Source: Bryopsis sp. KO-2023 (taxonomy: Eukaryota; Chlorophyta; Ulvophyceae; Bryopsidales; Bryopsidaceae). Taken from it: DNA of 64,000 nucleotides. The stretch is taken from the NCBI GenBank assembly GCA_030272585.1, contig BSYQ01000010.1, forward strand, positions 3,410,001-3,474,000, in the 5' to 3' direction. Shown here one piece after another: positions 23,341-34,700 of the stretch (positions are counted from its first letter, which is position 1; every line of letters begins with the position of its first letter). Both the position numbers and the translations under genes were made by a program. The notes below the pieces were generated by a model. The model was not told the DNA's origin, did not search any database, and saw only the letters and a list, made by a program, of their open reading frames with translations.

Positions 23341-23790
23341 TTTTCCTTTTTTTTTCCTTATCAAGAGTTAAAATCCCTTATATTAAATCCCTTTTTTTTT
23401 CCTTTCTTTAATTTTTTTTTTCGAGAGTTAAAAGCCCTTAAATTAAATCTTTTCTCAGTTTTTTCCTTTTTTCAATTTATTATCGAGAGTTAAAAGCCCT
23501 TAAATTAAATCCTTTCTTTTTTTTCCTCTTTTATTTCTTATCGAGACTTAAAATCGCTTAAATTAGATCCTTTCTTTTTTTCCTTTTTTTTTCTTATCGA
23601 GAGTTAGAATCCCTTAAATTAGATCTTTTTTTTTTTTTCCTTGTCGAGAGTTAAAATCCCTTAAATTAGATCTTTTTTTTTTTTTTTCCTTGTCGAGAGT
23701 TAAAATCCCTTAAATTAGATCCTTTCTTTTTTTTCCTCTTTTTTTAATCGAGAGTTAAAAGCCCTTAAATTAAATCCTTTCTTTTTTTCT
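23340..23790. repeat. T-rich minisatellite, block 3
   Basis: About eight more units of the CGAGAGTTAAAA core with CCCTTAAATTA(A/G)ATC and T-rich spacers, of the same family as blocks 1 and 2. From 23790 to 24004 the sequence is T-rich and carries no recognised feature. Confidence 0.8.
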
Positions 23791-24004
23791 TTTGATTGGC
23801 CTAATCACAATCAGGAACTCTTCTGAATTTTTTTTTACTTTTTTTTTTTTGATCTTTTTTTTTTTTTCACTTAGTTTTTTGTTTTTTTCCAAGTATTTTT
23901 TTCCAACTGAGTTCTCCCGTGTTTTCGGCGGATCAAGAAGAGGATCAAGGATCACGGTAAATGCGAGTCAACATCGAAAATCCGCTTGACCTATGAAATA
24001 TAAC

Positions 24005-24098
24005 TTCCTTCGACTGCTACGTTTTCTTCCACACCCAGAGATCGAAAACCTTTACAGAAATGTAACCCTCGTTTAACCCTTCAAACAAATAGTGCCAA
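24005..24098 (-). repeat. B2 repeat of the split direct repeats (right terminus)
   Basis: A 94-bp sequence, TTCCTTCGACTGCTACG...GTGCCAA on the plus strand, repeated at 24401-24494 (B1). It forms the right end of the element. Confidence 0.88.
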
Positions 24099-24233
24099 TT
24101 TCTGCCAAATTGTGCATCCCAAGCACCATAAAAGTAAATCAAAATGTCCCTATTAGCTCTAAATAAAAACTCCCAAATCCCACCAAAAAATAATCTCCAA
24201 AAAGGGAGGGAAGAACACAGTTCCGGGATGGGT

Positions 24234-24400
24234 GAAAAACCGAGTAAAGAAAGACCAACTGAGTGAGCTTAAGAACCCAAACTACTGAGATCCAAAACTC
24301 CAAAAAGGTACCCCTACAGACCACCTCAGCAATTTGTCCTTTCAATCGTCCCACCCTAAAACTTCTCAAAAGGAACCGCGCTTCCTGCGGAACCGTAAAT
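24234..24400 (-). repeat. A2 repeat of the split direct repeats
   Basis: A 167-bp sequence that matches the left terminus A1 (46975-47140), apart from a one-base length change in an A run and one T/G difference. Confidence 0.88.
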
Positions 24401-24494
24401 TTCCTTCGACTGCTACGTTTTCTTCCACACCCAGAGATCGAAAACCTTTACAGAAATGTAACCCTCGTTTAACCCTTCAAACAAATAGTGCCAA
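24401..24494 (-). repeat. B1 repeat of the split direct repeats
   Basis: A copy of B2 lying directly against A2. The B1/A2 junction has the sequence expected of a joined right end plus left end, as in the circle-junction model for this order. Confidence 0.88.
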
Positions 24495-24529
24495 AAAAAC
24501 AAAGCACCTAAAAATAGAACATTCGTTCA

Positions 24530-25610
24530 TTAAACTGGCGAAAACACCGCCCCCAACTCACGACGAAGCTGTTCCGCGGGAAGCACCATCCATCCAAAAA
24601 CACGAAAATCCCAGGGGGAAGGCTGGCGCTGCCGATTGATATACTGAAAAATCGCCTGAGAAGAAGGCGACCAACCTCCCCAATCACAGAGCTTCGGTAA
24701 TGGCACCAGTAAATTAAAAGCGCTAGAAACACCAGTGCGACGAACTGAGTGATGAGTATGGTCCGAACCATGATCCTTCATCACACGAGTAAACCAACGA
24801 GCCACGCTCCCTGCTGTTGGAACGCTCGGATCGCCAGGTAAAAACCAGAACTGCTCCGTCTTGTCATCATGGCCGTCCCAGTCACGCACTCGAAATTGTT
24901 CATAGCGATCCAATACCGCAACAAGTTCGACAAAACCGCGGCAGTCGAATCTCCGAACCCTCAAAGTGGCCGAGGTCTGTCCCTTCGCCTTGAAACGTCG
25001 TTCTGTAAAAGTTACTGACGAAGAATCCCACTGATAGTCGCCAACCCGAGTATCAAAACTCGAATCAGCGCGCGAAAAGAATATCACATCAAGAATGCAA
25101 ATCAAATAGGGACGAATGCTTTCTGCATCGCTCCCAACCAAACCCTTCTTGGCCCACGACCACAACCAGTCCATGGGAAAGTCTCTGGGCTGTTGTTCCT
25201 TATCCTCCGAAGGCACCTTAATAAGCCAAGCCTGCTTGAGGCGAGCTGTCAGGGAGTCATGCGCGGAGAATGCGGAACCGAGCCAACGGTGGACAGTACT
25301 TATGGCAGAGAGGTAGTTACTCATGGACCTGGGCGCCACTCTCCCTTCATTGCGAAGAAAAAGAATATAAGCATAAATTCGTACGGGACGAGCAGGCACA
25401 CAGCACCAACCCCTCGACTTAGCGAATCCGAGCCATTTTCGGAAACGCATCCATATGGAACGCCTGCCTCCTGGGCTGTTCGATAACGCTAAGTCGCCAA
25501 ACAGCTCCCGTCGTTCCACATTCGATAGTTCGCCAAATTGAGGTAGCGCCTCGTCGGTCCAATTGACGCATCCCTCCAATTCACCCCATAACTCCTGAAG
25601 CCAAACTTCG
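24530..25610 (-). CDS. Tyrosine recombinase of the DIRS-order element
   Basis: Integrates the circular cDNA of the element. About 360 residues at the end of a longer open frame. The N-terminal SAM-like domain includes SIWMRFRKWLGFAKSRGW and SMSNYLSAISTVHRWLG. The catalytic domain has Arg in FFSRADSSFDTRVGD, the His-x-x-Arg box in HHSVRRTGVSSAFN, and a candidate nucleophile Tyr in SSQAIFQYIN. The reading frame differs from that of RT/RNase H and overlaps its 3' end by about 120 bases (RT stops at 25489). The same frame stays open far upstream, to 27454, antiphase to RT, so the true start is not certain; the domain itself begins near 25610. Confidence 0.88.
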
Positions 25611-28600
25611 TCTTGCGAATCACGCCTACAATGACATTCCAACGGCCCTGGGGAAATGGTTCGCCCTCTCGGCCCAATGGAGGCAACAGCGGATTCGCCC
25701 ACGCTGGAACCACCACATACTCCTGAAAGCACTCGAACATCGGACGAAACCAAGGTGCCGACGGCCACAGGGGCATCAAAACGGTGGCAGTTGCTTGAGG
25801 TAAGGAGCGCAGCAGGTCCCCCAACTGCGAAAGCAGACGAATCGGTGGATGGCACCACGCATGTCCCTGGCTCCAATCCAAGGCACTGAACGCCTCGCTC
25901 TCCGCCATCGGATCGCCCCATTCCGCATTGTAACGGAACACCACTCTGCTCCATTGAGACGCAAACCTGTCGAGATCGAACGGTCCCCACCATCGGCTGA
26001 ACTGATCCAACCACTTCCGATTTACCAAGTAATCCTCCTCCGAAAGATTCGCTCTCGACAGTTTGTCCGCCCACACATTCTCCTTCGAGGGGATCCACTC
26101 TGGCTGCAACGCAATCCTCCGAGACTCCAGAATGCGGTACAACAACCGTAATGGACCCATCAACCTCGGGCTCTTCGTCGTCATCTTCAACAAGATCGAT
26201 AACACCACCTGAGAATCGGTGACCAAGCGCACAGTCCGGTTCTCCAAGGTCCCATGGAATGCGCGAATCGCTGCCTCCACAGCCCTCAACTCGAGCATAT
26301 TTATATGCTCGCTTTTCTCGTCGCTTGACCAAATGCCCCTGGCCAGGACAGGAACGCTTTCCTTTGCCAATGGATCCACCAGGTGGGACCCCCAACCACT
26401 CATCGACGCATCTGTATAGAGACTGATCGTCGCTGGGACCTTCCAATAAACCGACGATGTGTGACGCTCGTTCATCACACTCCACACTGCCAGATCCTCC
26501 TTCGTCTCCGACGATAGCTCGATCAACGACGCCCAAGTCGCCCCCAAGGTCATATCCCAAAATAGACTCCTGAGATGGTATCTCGCCAACGGAATAGCCA
26601 GGCCCAGGCTCTGACACCAACCCGCAAACCTCGCCAACCTGCGCTTGGGAACCTTCCTCATTTCCTTTAGTAATCGCGCCTCCCTGTGGATCCGAGCAAC
26701 CTTCTCTGGCGGCGCAATCACCAGGCCCTGCGCCGTATCGATTAGCATGCCCAAATGCCGAAATTGTTGCACCGCCTTCCATTGGCACTTTTTCTCCTTC
26801 CAGCGCAACTGCAAATCCATCAGTAGGCCTCGAATCAACTCCCCCAACTCGTTCGCTGCCCGCTCGCTGCTCATTGCTCCCGCAAAGTCGTCCAAATAGG
26901 GAGATATCGTTGGCGCTGGGTTGCTCATCCAATACCTCCTCAATCCTGGGGAGGTCGGACATCTCCACCTCGACATCCTTGGCGCTCTGAGAAAGGAAAC
27001 CACTGCCCTCATCACCTTCGTGAAAATCGCTGGGGCATTCACGAACCCGAACATCAGAGCTGGGAACTCGTAAGTCACTCCCTCGATGGTCGCACAAAAG
27101 AAGCGGACCTCTGACTCCCGAAACCTGATGTTGAAGTAAGCGTCCTCCAAATCCCAGGCCACGATCCAATCCTGCGGTTGCAGACGAGGGAGAAAAGAAC
27201 GGAGGGTCTCGTATTTTACCGATAATTTGCGGCAAAAGGAGTTCACAAACCGAAGATCGACGCACAACCTGTGGCCGACCACGACGTCGTCTACCTTCTT
27301 TTCGACCAAGAAAGCGCGGAACACGTAATCCTTGCAACGCGCTTCCCTCATCGCCCCGCACCGTAAATACCGCTCCTTCAACTCGTTCCAAGCGCCTTTC
27401 AAGGCTACTGGAATACGCGAGTTGCCATGATTGAAACGAGGCTACTTTTTTCAAGGTCCCCTCGCCCTCCTAGAGGAGGACGAGTGCCTTCCTCAAGCGT
27501 CTCGTTAGATAGAACTTCCTTACACGAATAAAGTTATAAAGAAGATACAACGACCTTTTCCTTCCACACTCTTATACCCTAGCGCCACAGCGCATCAAAC
27601 CCTTCTCCCTGTCGACGTGTCACTATTCACTAGGAATTCACACATCTCCTCGCCACCTCAACTGTGAACGTCCATAAGAATTCACACATCCAATCGACAA
27701 CTCGACTCTGATGGCTGCCACATCATCATCCATCAAACTCCGTCGAGCTTGGTTGCAATCGTGGCTCCAAGGGTGTTACACCGCTGCACGATTACACCGC
27801 TGCACGATTACACCGTTGCACCTCTGCACCGCTGCACCTCTGCATTGCTGCACTGCTGCACCTCTGCACCTCTGCACCGCTGCACCTCTGCACCGCTGCA
27901 CCTCTGCACCTCTGCACCTCTGCACCTCTGCACCTCTGCACCTCTGCACCTCTGCACCTCTGCACCTCTGCACTACTGCACCTCTGCACTGCTGCACTGC
28001 TGCACGCTGCATCCACCGCTGCACGCTGCACTCCTACACGCCGCACTCTCGCACGCTGCTCCTACACGTTGCACTCTTGCAACCTTCTCTTTTTCAGCTG
28101 CAGGAAGCATGGCAACTACTCTTGTAGTTCCAGCTCGAGTGCTGCGATAACCAACCGTTACATTCCTCCCCACCAGGTTGGCAGTAAGTTCCAACACTGC
28201 CGTGGAGAGCATGTCTCAAATAAAACCCGTTGCATAAAGTATCACAATCCATAAGGCATCTCACAATCCAAATCAGAATATCTTTCAGTGTCCAATCACG
28301 AAAAGAGTACGAGACTGGCATAATATTTTCTTTCGCTTTGTCCATAAAATCGAGAAAATCATCTCTTTACTTCAAACTGAAAATGAAAATGAAAAACATC
28401 TGGCCGAAAAGAAAATCCTTTAACATTCAGAAAATCATCTTGTATCACTCCAAAAATATACTTCTGTCCATCAAGTATTCCACCAATGTTTTCCTTTGCT
28501 CATATATATCTTTTCTCAAACCAGGTGAAAGGACAACTAATCATGCTCTTTCTTTGAACCATTCATTCACCTCCAAGTCACTGAATAATCTTTTGAAAAA

Positions 28601-28707
28601 TCAGCATTCTTTTTTTATTTTATTTCTTTCAAATCTCTCTTCCGCACACTGAAATATCCTTTCTCTGCTCTTGAGTTTCCAGAGCTCCTCTTCTTGCAAT
28701 ATTTGGA

Positions 28708-28744
<37 letters not shown>

Positions 28745-31700
28745 TGCATCTAACGCAACCTCGTTTATCATCACTTGAGACTCCCATGGATTGTTGCTGC
28801 TGCACCATGCTACAGCCTGATTTGTCTCCACTAGAGACTCTCCAGTTTGTCACATTCCAGCTTCACTTAATTCCTTGGCTTCTGATCTCTTGATTCGACA
28901 GCGCATAAGCTTTTATGGAGTCCCGCTGTTTGCTTTCCCGAACTGCAAGTTTCTTCACCTCGATTGCACTCCAGAATTTCTGCAATGCAGTCTCCATCAT
29001 CAAGCTTTCTCCAGAATTTCTGCAATGCAGTCTCCATCATCAAGCTTTCTCCAGAATTTCTGCAATGCAGTCTCCATCATCAAGCTTTCTCCAGAATTTC
29101 TGCACTTCCATTCTCCAGAATTTTTGCATTTCCAGAATCCAGAATTCTTGCACTTCAATACTCCAGAATTTCTGCACTTCCATCGCACTCCAGAATTTCT
29201 GCGATGTACTCTCCTTAATCCACGCTTATTACAACATGTTCCACTGCTGTCGAATTTTGACAACCTCTTGATACTTCAAGAACATCAGAAGCAATGTTCA
29301 GAGAACCATATTGTTCTCCACAATATGTTCTAACCTCCAACAAAGTTCGAGATATCCGAAACATTCATTTGAATCAGTTTGATGTCAACGAACTGATTCG
29401 ATTCTCAGCACTTCAATAGAAACATCCAGTTGGTTCCATTGCCCTCAAGGGCTACCAGAAAATTAACCAACTCTGTCCACTATTCTTCCCTCTCTGGAAT
29501 TATGTGCTCCCACCAACGAGGCACCTGAAAATAAAATAAAATATCCAGAGGGTTGCTCTCATGTTTTCTTTTTTTCTTTTTTTTTTTTTTTTACTTGTGC
29601 TCCCTTCATTGGGGCACCAAATGAATGCCTGAAAATTTCCATAGCATTTTTTCCCTTCAGAAATTTTGCTGCCTTCTGTGAGTATCCACAAAATATTCAC
29701 TCTCACTCTGTTCCTTCCCTTTTCTTTCATTCCATACTCTCTCGTTCCCCATTCATCAAGCCCCACTGTTCCAAGTGGAACTCAAAATCATATGTTTTTT
29801 TTTCCAGTCATCAAGCCTCACTGTCCCAAGTGAGACTCAACATCAGATGCTCAAAACAACATCAGCCCCGAGACTCATGTCCCAAAAATAAACCATACAC
29901 TTGCTGCACTAAACTCGTGTTGAAAAACCCGCTGAAAGCCCCCTCCCCACCAGCTTTAGGCAGTCCCTTGCCTAACAATAGGATTCAAAACTGAGTGAGG
30001 GGCAATCAATGTTGCCACGAGTGATCACAACGATATAAACAAGCATCAATATCGAAGGGAATGTTCAGAAACAAACCACACTCACGGCATTGCACCGCCG
30101 TCTTGTGCAACGGAGATAAGGAAGCAATATACTCAGGGAGATTGAGTAGAAGCTTTTTGTGATTCTTCAGTGAGGAATCTTCACTTCAGTGGCAGTGGAT
30201 CTCGCCATTCCTCTGAACCTCCAGGCACATGCAAGCCTTGCATGTTCGTCTTCCAAGGTAATCCAATTCCGTTCTCCGTATCGATTGTAGCACAATCGTT
30301 GCATTCACAGTGTTGTATTCTTGAACATCTTCACTGAGCTTGGGAAAATCTGACATCACCAATGGTGATCCACCATTCACTTTGCTGCTAATGGCCTGCA
30401 GGCTGCAGCCAGTCAAAGCGATAAATAAGGCGTACGTGTGCTCGTTCAGGCTTGAGAGCTCACGGGATGTAAGATAAATCCCATATATTTTATCAATATA
30501 GTTCACACCACCATATTGCCTACAGAAGAAGCTCCAGTTAGCTCTACTCCCTTTGCAATCTTCCTACACTTAAGTCATGGGGGAAGTTTTCTCAACCCCT
30601 ACGGGAGCTACCCGTTTGACGCTAAAGTGTTTGTGGATATTATCCAAGCGCCATTGACGTCTGATGGGTGTTTCTCCGAAAGGCGGCGGCAAACGCTCGA
30701 CCGCTTTTTGGAGGTATCCTAAAATTCTTGAAATCTGGAGGGGCCCTCCGTCGAGTCGGCTCTCCTCAAACCTTCTACAGGTGGCTCAAGGTTCTAGTCG
30801 TGCACTGACCTTAGGTGGCCCATATGGCTCTTCCTAAGCTTCGCAATTGGTTCAGAATTGGGAGGGAACCCATCCCCACTTCCCTTTTCTTGGTGACAAA
30901 TGGCCTATGGCTCTTTCTGCCCCCTCAATTGCGTTACAAGTGGCCCAAGGCTCGCTTGTTCTTTGTGCGTTCTTGCTTGTCTCAACTCCTTGAAACTTGG
31001 TACAGGCGGCCTAGCCTGAGCACTTTCTCATTCATCAAGGGGATCTCTCGCTCAACCCCTTTTTTTCTCCGCGGCTGCACCACAAGTCCTGAGAGTGGCC
31101 AAAGGCACTTCTCTCCTTGTTATCATAGAAACTTTGTCCTCCGTCTCTTTCTTCAATCCCGCCACCAGTCCTGAGAGTGGCCAAAGGCACTTGTCTCTGA
31201 GCGGTCGGGTTGTTTCTCCATATGTATTTTACTGTTCATGCTTAATTGCTCTCGCGTCGCTCCATGTCCGCGATAGTATCATCTCTCTCGGCATGCAGTT
31301 GCATTCTTGCCACAAATAATAGTGGGTGTTCTCTTATAGAACTCCATAGCCAATGCTTTTGGCTGCAACTCTTGATGCTCCTTTGTTGTGGGCTGTGGCA
31401 TCAGCCCCTCTTTTCCAACTCCTTGTTGTCAGTTGCTGCATCAGCACCTCAGTCAAATCCTTGCTATAGGTTGCTGCATCAGCACCTTGTCCAAATCCTT
31501 GCCTTGGTTGCTGCATCAGCACCTTGTCCAAATCCTTGCTGCAGCTTGCTGCAGCTCTTGTTTCCACATTCAAGATCTCTTCTTCACATAGTAATAGGTG
31601 CAAATCCTGGCTGCGGCACACACACCGGACCAGTCCAGGCTGCACATCAGCCAAAAATGCCATGTGTTGATCTCTTAGCAACTCAAAACTGAGCTCTGGA

Positions 31701-34700
31701 CTGAGTATGTCTTGGGATACCTCCCACATAAAGCTCACTCCATCCATCTTCAGCGGTTGTTGCTTTCACTCTCTTGCACTCGCAATTTTCCTGAAATTTC
31801 CAGGTTGCAGCAATGATCCACACCAAGACAACATCAGCTTGCCAAGCCTGATTTGTCACCGGGCTGGACCATCCATAGTATGCCCTCTTCTTTCCACACA
31901 TCTGTGTTGGGGCCTTAAGTCTCGGCAAGGGTGAAAAGACAACTTCAGCAACCTTGAGCTTGCATCATAATGCACCAAAGCTCGCATCTTCTTCCGATGT
32001 CCTTCTGACTCAGAAGTTCTGAGGTGGACACCATAAACCTTTGGCTGCTTCACCACCAGAAATCTTTGATGCCACTGGTTGCTCTCACCACCGTGAATAC
32101 AATCATCTCTTTGTGTGATTGACAGAAACGACATCGATATATTCTTGGGCTGCGATCCAGTTGGCCTCTTGCTCAAGCTGTTGGTCCTCATACATCATCT
32201 CATATCAACATGAGCCGGCAGTTCACAAGTCCCTTGAACTGTCGATGTTTCTGACCATTTTCCTTTGTCAACTGGGGTATTCTTGGCCTTGTTGTAGCCA
32301 CTCCTTTCACCTCCAGTTTATTTGCCACCAGAGGTGGTGCCTTTAGGATAAGCAACCTTCGACCACTGATGCAAATACAAATTCGAATCAACTGATTCGC
32401 AAGCTTGATATCCTTTTATCTTCAGAAGTCTCACAACACTCTGTCATGAACAACAGCTCGATCGCAATCGTTTCTCCAATCCTCTTTCTCCACATGATAG
32501 ACTTTTCTTCTCTATCCCATCCAGATGTGGGAATATGTGCCCTTCATTCTCTTGAAGAGACCTTCCTTTCTTAGGTCAGCCTCAGCCCTCCTTGGCTGGT
32601 GCACACACTTGATCCTCCTTAATAACATCCACCAAATCATGGTCCTTGACTGGATTTCAATGCACAGCCCTTGTATTTTCCAGAGCTGTCACTCAACACA
32701 AGCCTTCAGAAATCCTTGACCATTCTCCACCACATCAGACTCCAATATTTCAGTTCCACTATCAACAATATCAAGCCAGAAAATTCCACAGAGAAATTTC
32801 TGCTTGAAACACCTTTCACATAACCCGAAACCTTCAAAAGAAAATCATTTTTCTCCTGAACTTTCCATCACTTAATCAGATCATAACTTTTCTCAAAAGA
32901 AATAAATGCATGAAAGAGATTAATACCCTGATCACTTTTTTTTTTTTTTTTCAGTTCATAAACCATTAATTCGGAAATGTAGTTGCTGTCCAAAATTTTC
33001 AGCAAGTGGTGAAAAGGTATCTCTTTCTTCTCATTTCTGTGAGTATAATCAAATGCAAAAAGAGAAACAAATTCTCTGCCTTGATTTATAAAAATCTGTC
33101 CATTTTCTGCATCGAATTTCGAAAAGACCAATGCATTCATTCAATCTGATGACAACATCACCAAACTCATCTCAAACTCTTAAAGAAGAGGTTCAGCATC
33201 AGCAAGCCATGTCCTTTGACTCCCACTGCTGGCTGAACATGGGTCACTTTGCATCTAATGGGTGCTCTCTTGCTGCAACTCTTGTATTGCAGCAAAATCT
33301 CCGAGGGAAGATCATTCTTTGCTTTGTAGTACACTCAGAATTATCACTCAACAGCTCCTGTGACATTTGTTGCATGTCTCCTTGAGTAATAATGATCTCC
33401 TTCCACTTGATGTGCATCCTCTTGTGCAAGTGTAGATGGTATTGACTCAGCATTTCGATGTGATCTTCTCCACCAGTAACTGTAATATTTGCCTTGGCAT
33501 TCGTTGCAATATTTGCCATAGCATACACTCCAATGTATGTTGCAATCAATGTGATACACATTGGTGTATTGTTTCATGTGTCCATGCAAACAACACGTCA
33601 TGGCTGCGGCATGTTCAACTCAGTTCGAACTGCGAAATCTGCTGGCAGTAGATGCTGCAGTCAATATGAATTCGTTGTGGTATCCCCAGATGCACCCGAG
33701 GTAACATCCATTCTTGATCGCACGCTTGATCCCAGTGGGTATCACACATAGTGCTTCAACAGCATCCTCGTTCAAGAGGTTCTCTCGTGTGTGTTGGTGC
33801 GCTACCTCAACCAAAGTCTCATCATTGACTTCATTATCATTCGCACTTGTTCCGTTCACTGTGTTGTCGTCGATGCCAACTTCGATGTATGTAACACCTT
33901 GACGACTGCATTCCTTGCAGTCACGCTTCTCATCCTCTCTGAGAATCGTCTCACCGAAACTCTGACGCTGTTGTTGCTTGGCTTATCAGCACTGCATCAC
34001 TTGCAGGTGATGCGGCGTGTTTCGCTTGGCGCGTGGTTACACTTTTCCTCAGAGGTCACAATCCAAGCATAGTCTTCTGCAGTTTGCCTTCGCACTTGTC
34101 ACTCCAACTGGCGCAGTCTGATGCAATTCGCTTTTGCACTTGGGTCACTTTCCATCAATGGTGCGCGTGAGATTCGTTTCTCCACGCACAAGCTGCTCAA
34201 GTCTTTGCCAAAAGCGCTCACTTAGCATCAACACAGTCGACTGCACATTCCACCTTCGAGTGGTGTGGCTCCGTTCAGTGATCTTCGAAACATAGCACAA
34301 TAGAAGACTTGTCGCTGCCTCTGAGCAGCTGTCTAGTTCAATCGAACTATTTCGACAATCCTTTTGCTCCATCGCCATGCAATCAACCGTCAGGCTATCA
34401 GTAGCAACTGCGGCGTCGCGCTGCCACTGTTCGATCAACATTCGATCGAATTTTCTGTGTCGATTCGTCCTGCATTTTGCGCACTTCCTGCAAAATGCTG
34501 TTTCAATGCGCTGCAACTTTTATCACTCGTGATAATGTTGCGCCTGTGTTCTCAGGGCGTTGCACTCTTGTCAGTGTCCAAACGCCTTCTGTAACTCCGT
34601 CTTTTCGCGTCCGAGGCGAGGCTTGCGCCTGCCACTTTCTTCCGTCGTTGCGCTTCCATCGCAACATCTGCATCTGCTGTAATTGCAATGAAATTGCAAT

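Noticed and set aside
13760..23790. CRISPR-like array of cores and spacers
   Set aside because: The setting is eukaryotic, spacers are low-complexity pyrimidine tracts related to each other, and no cas genes are present. It is a minisatellite.
27749..28150. Long open frames on both strands through the LTRs (Ser-Ala-Pro-Leu-His-Leu-Cys-Thr repeats), also at 36206, 37897 and 46393
   Set aside because: They are produced by the CCTCTGCA/CTGCAC tandem repeat. They are open in several frames on both strands and change length with unit number.
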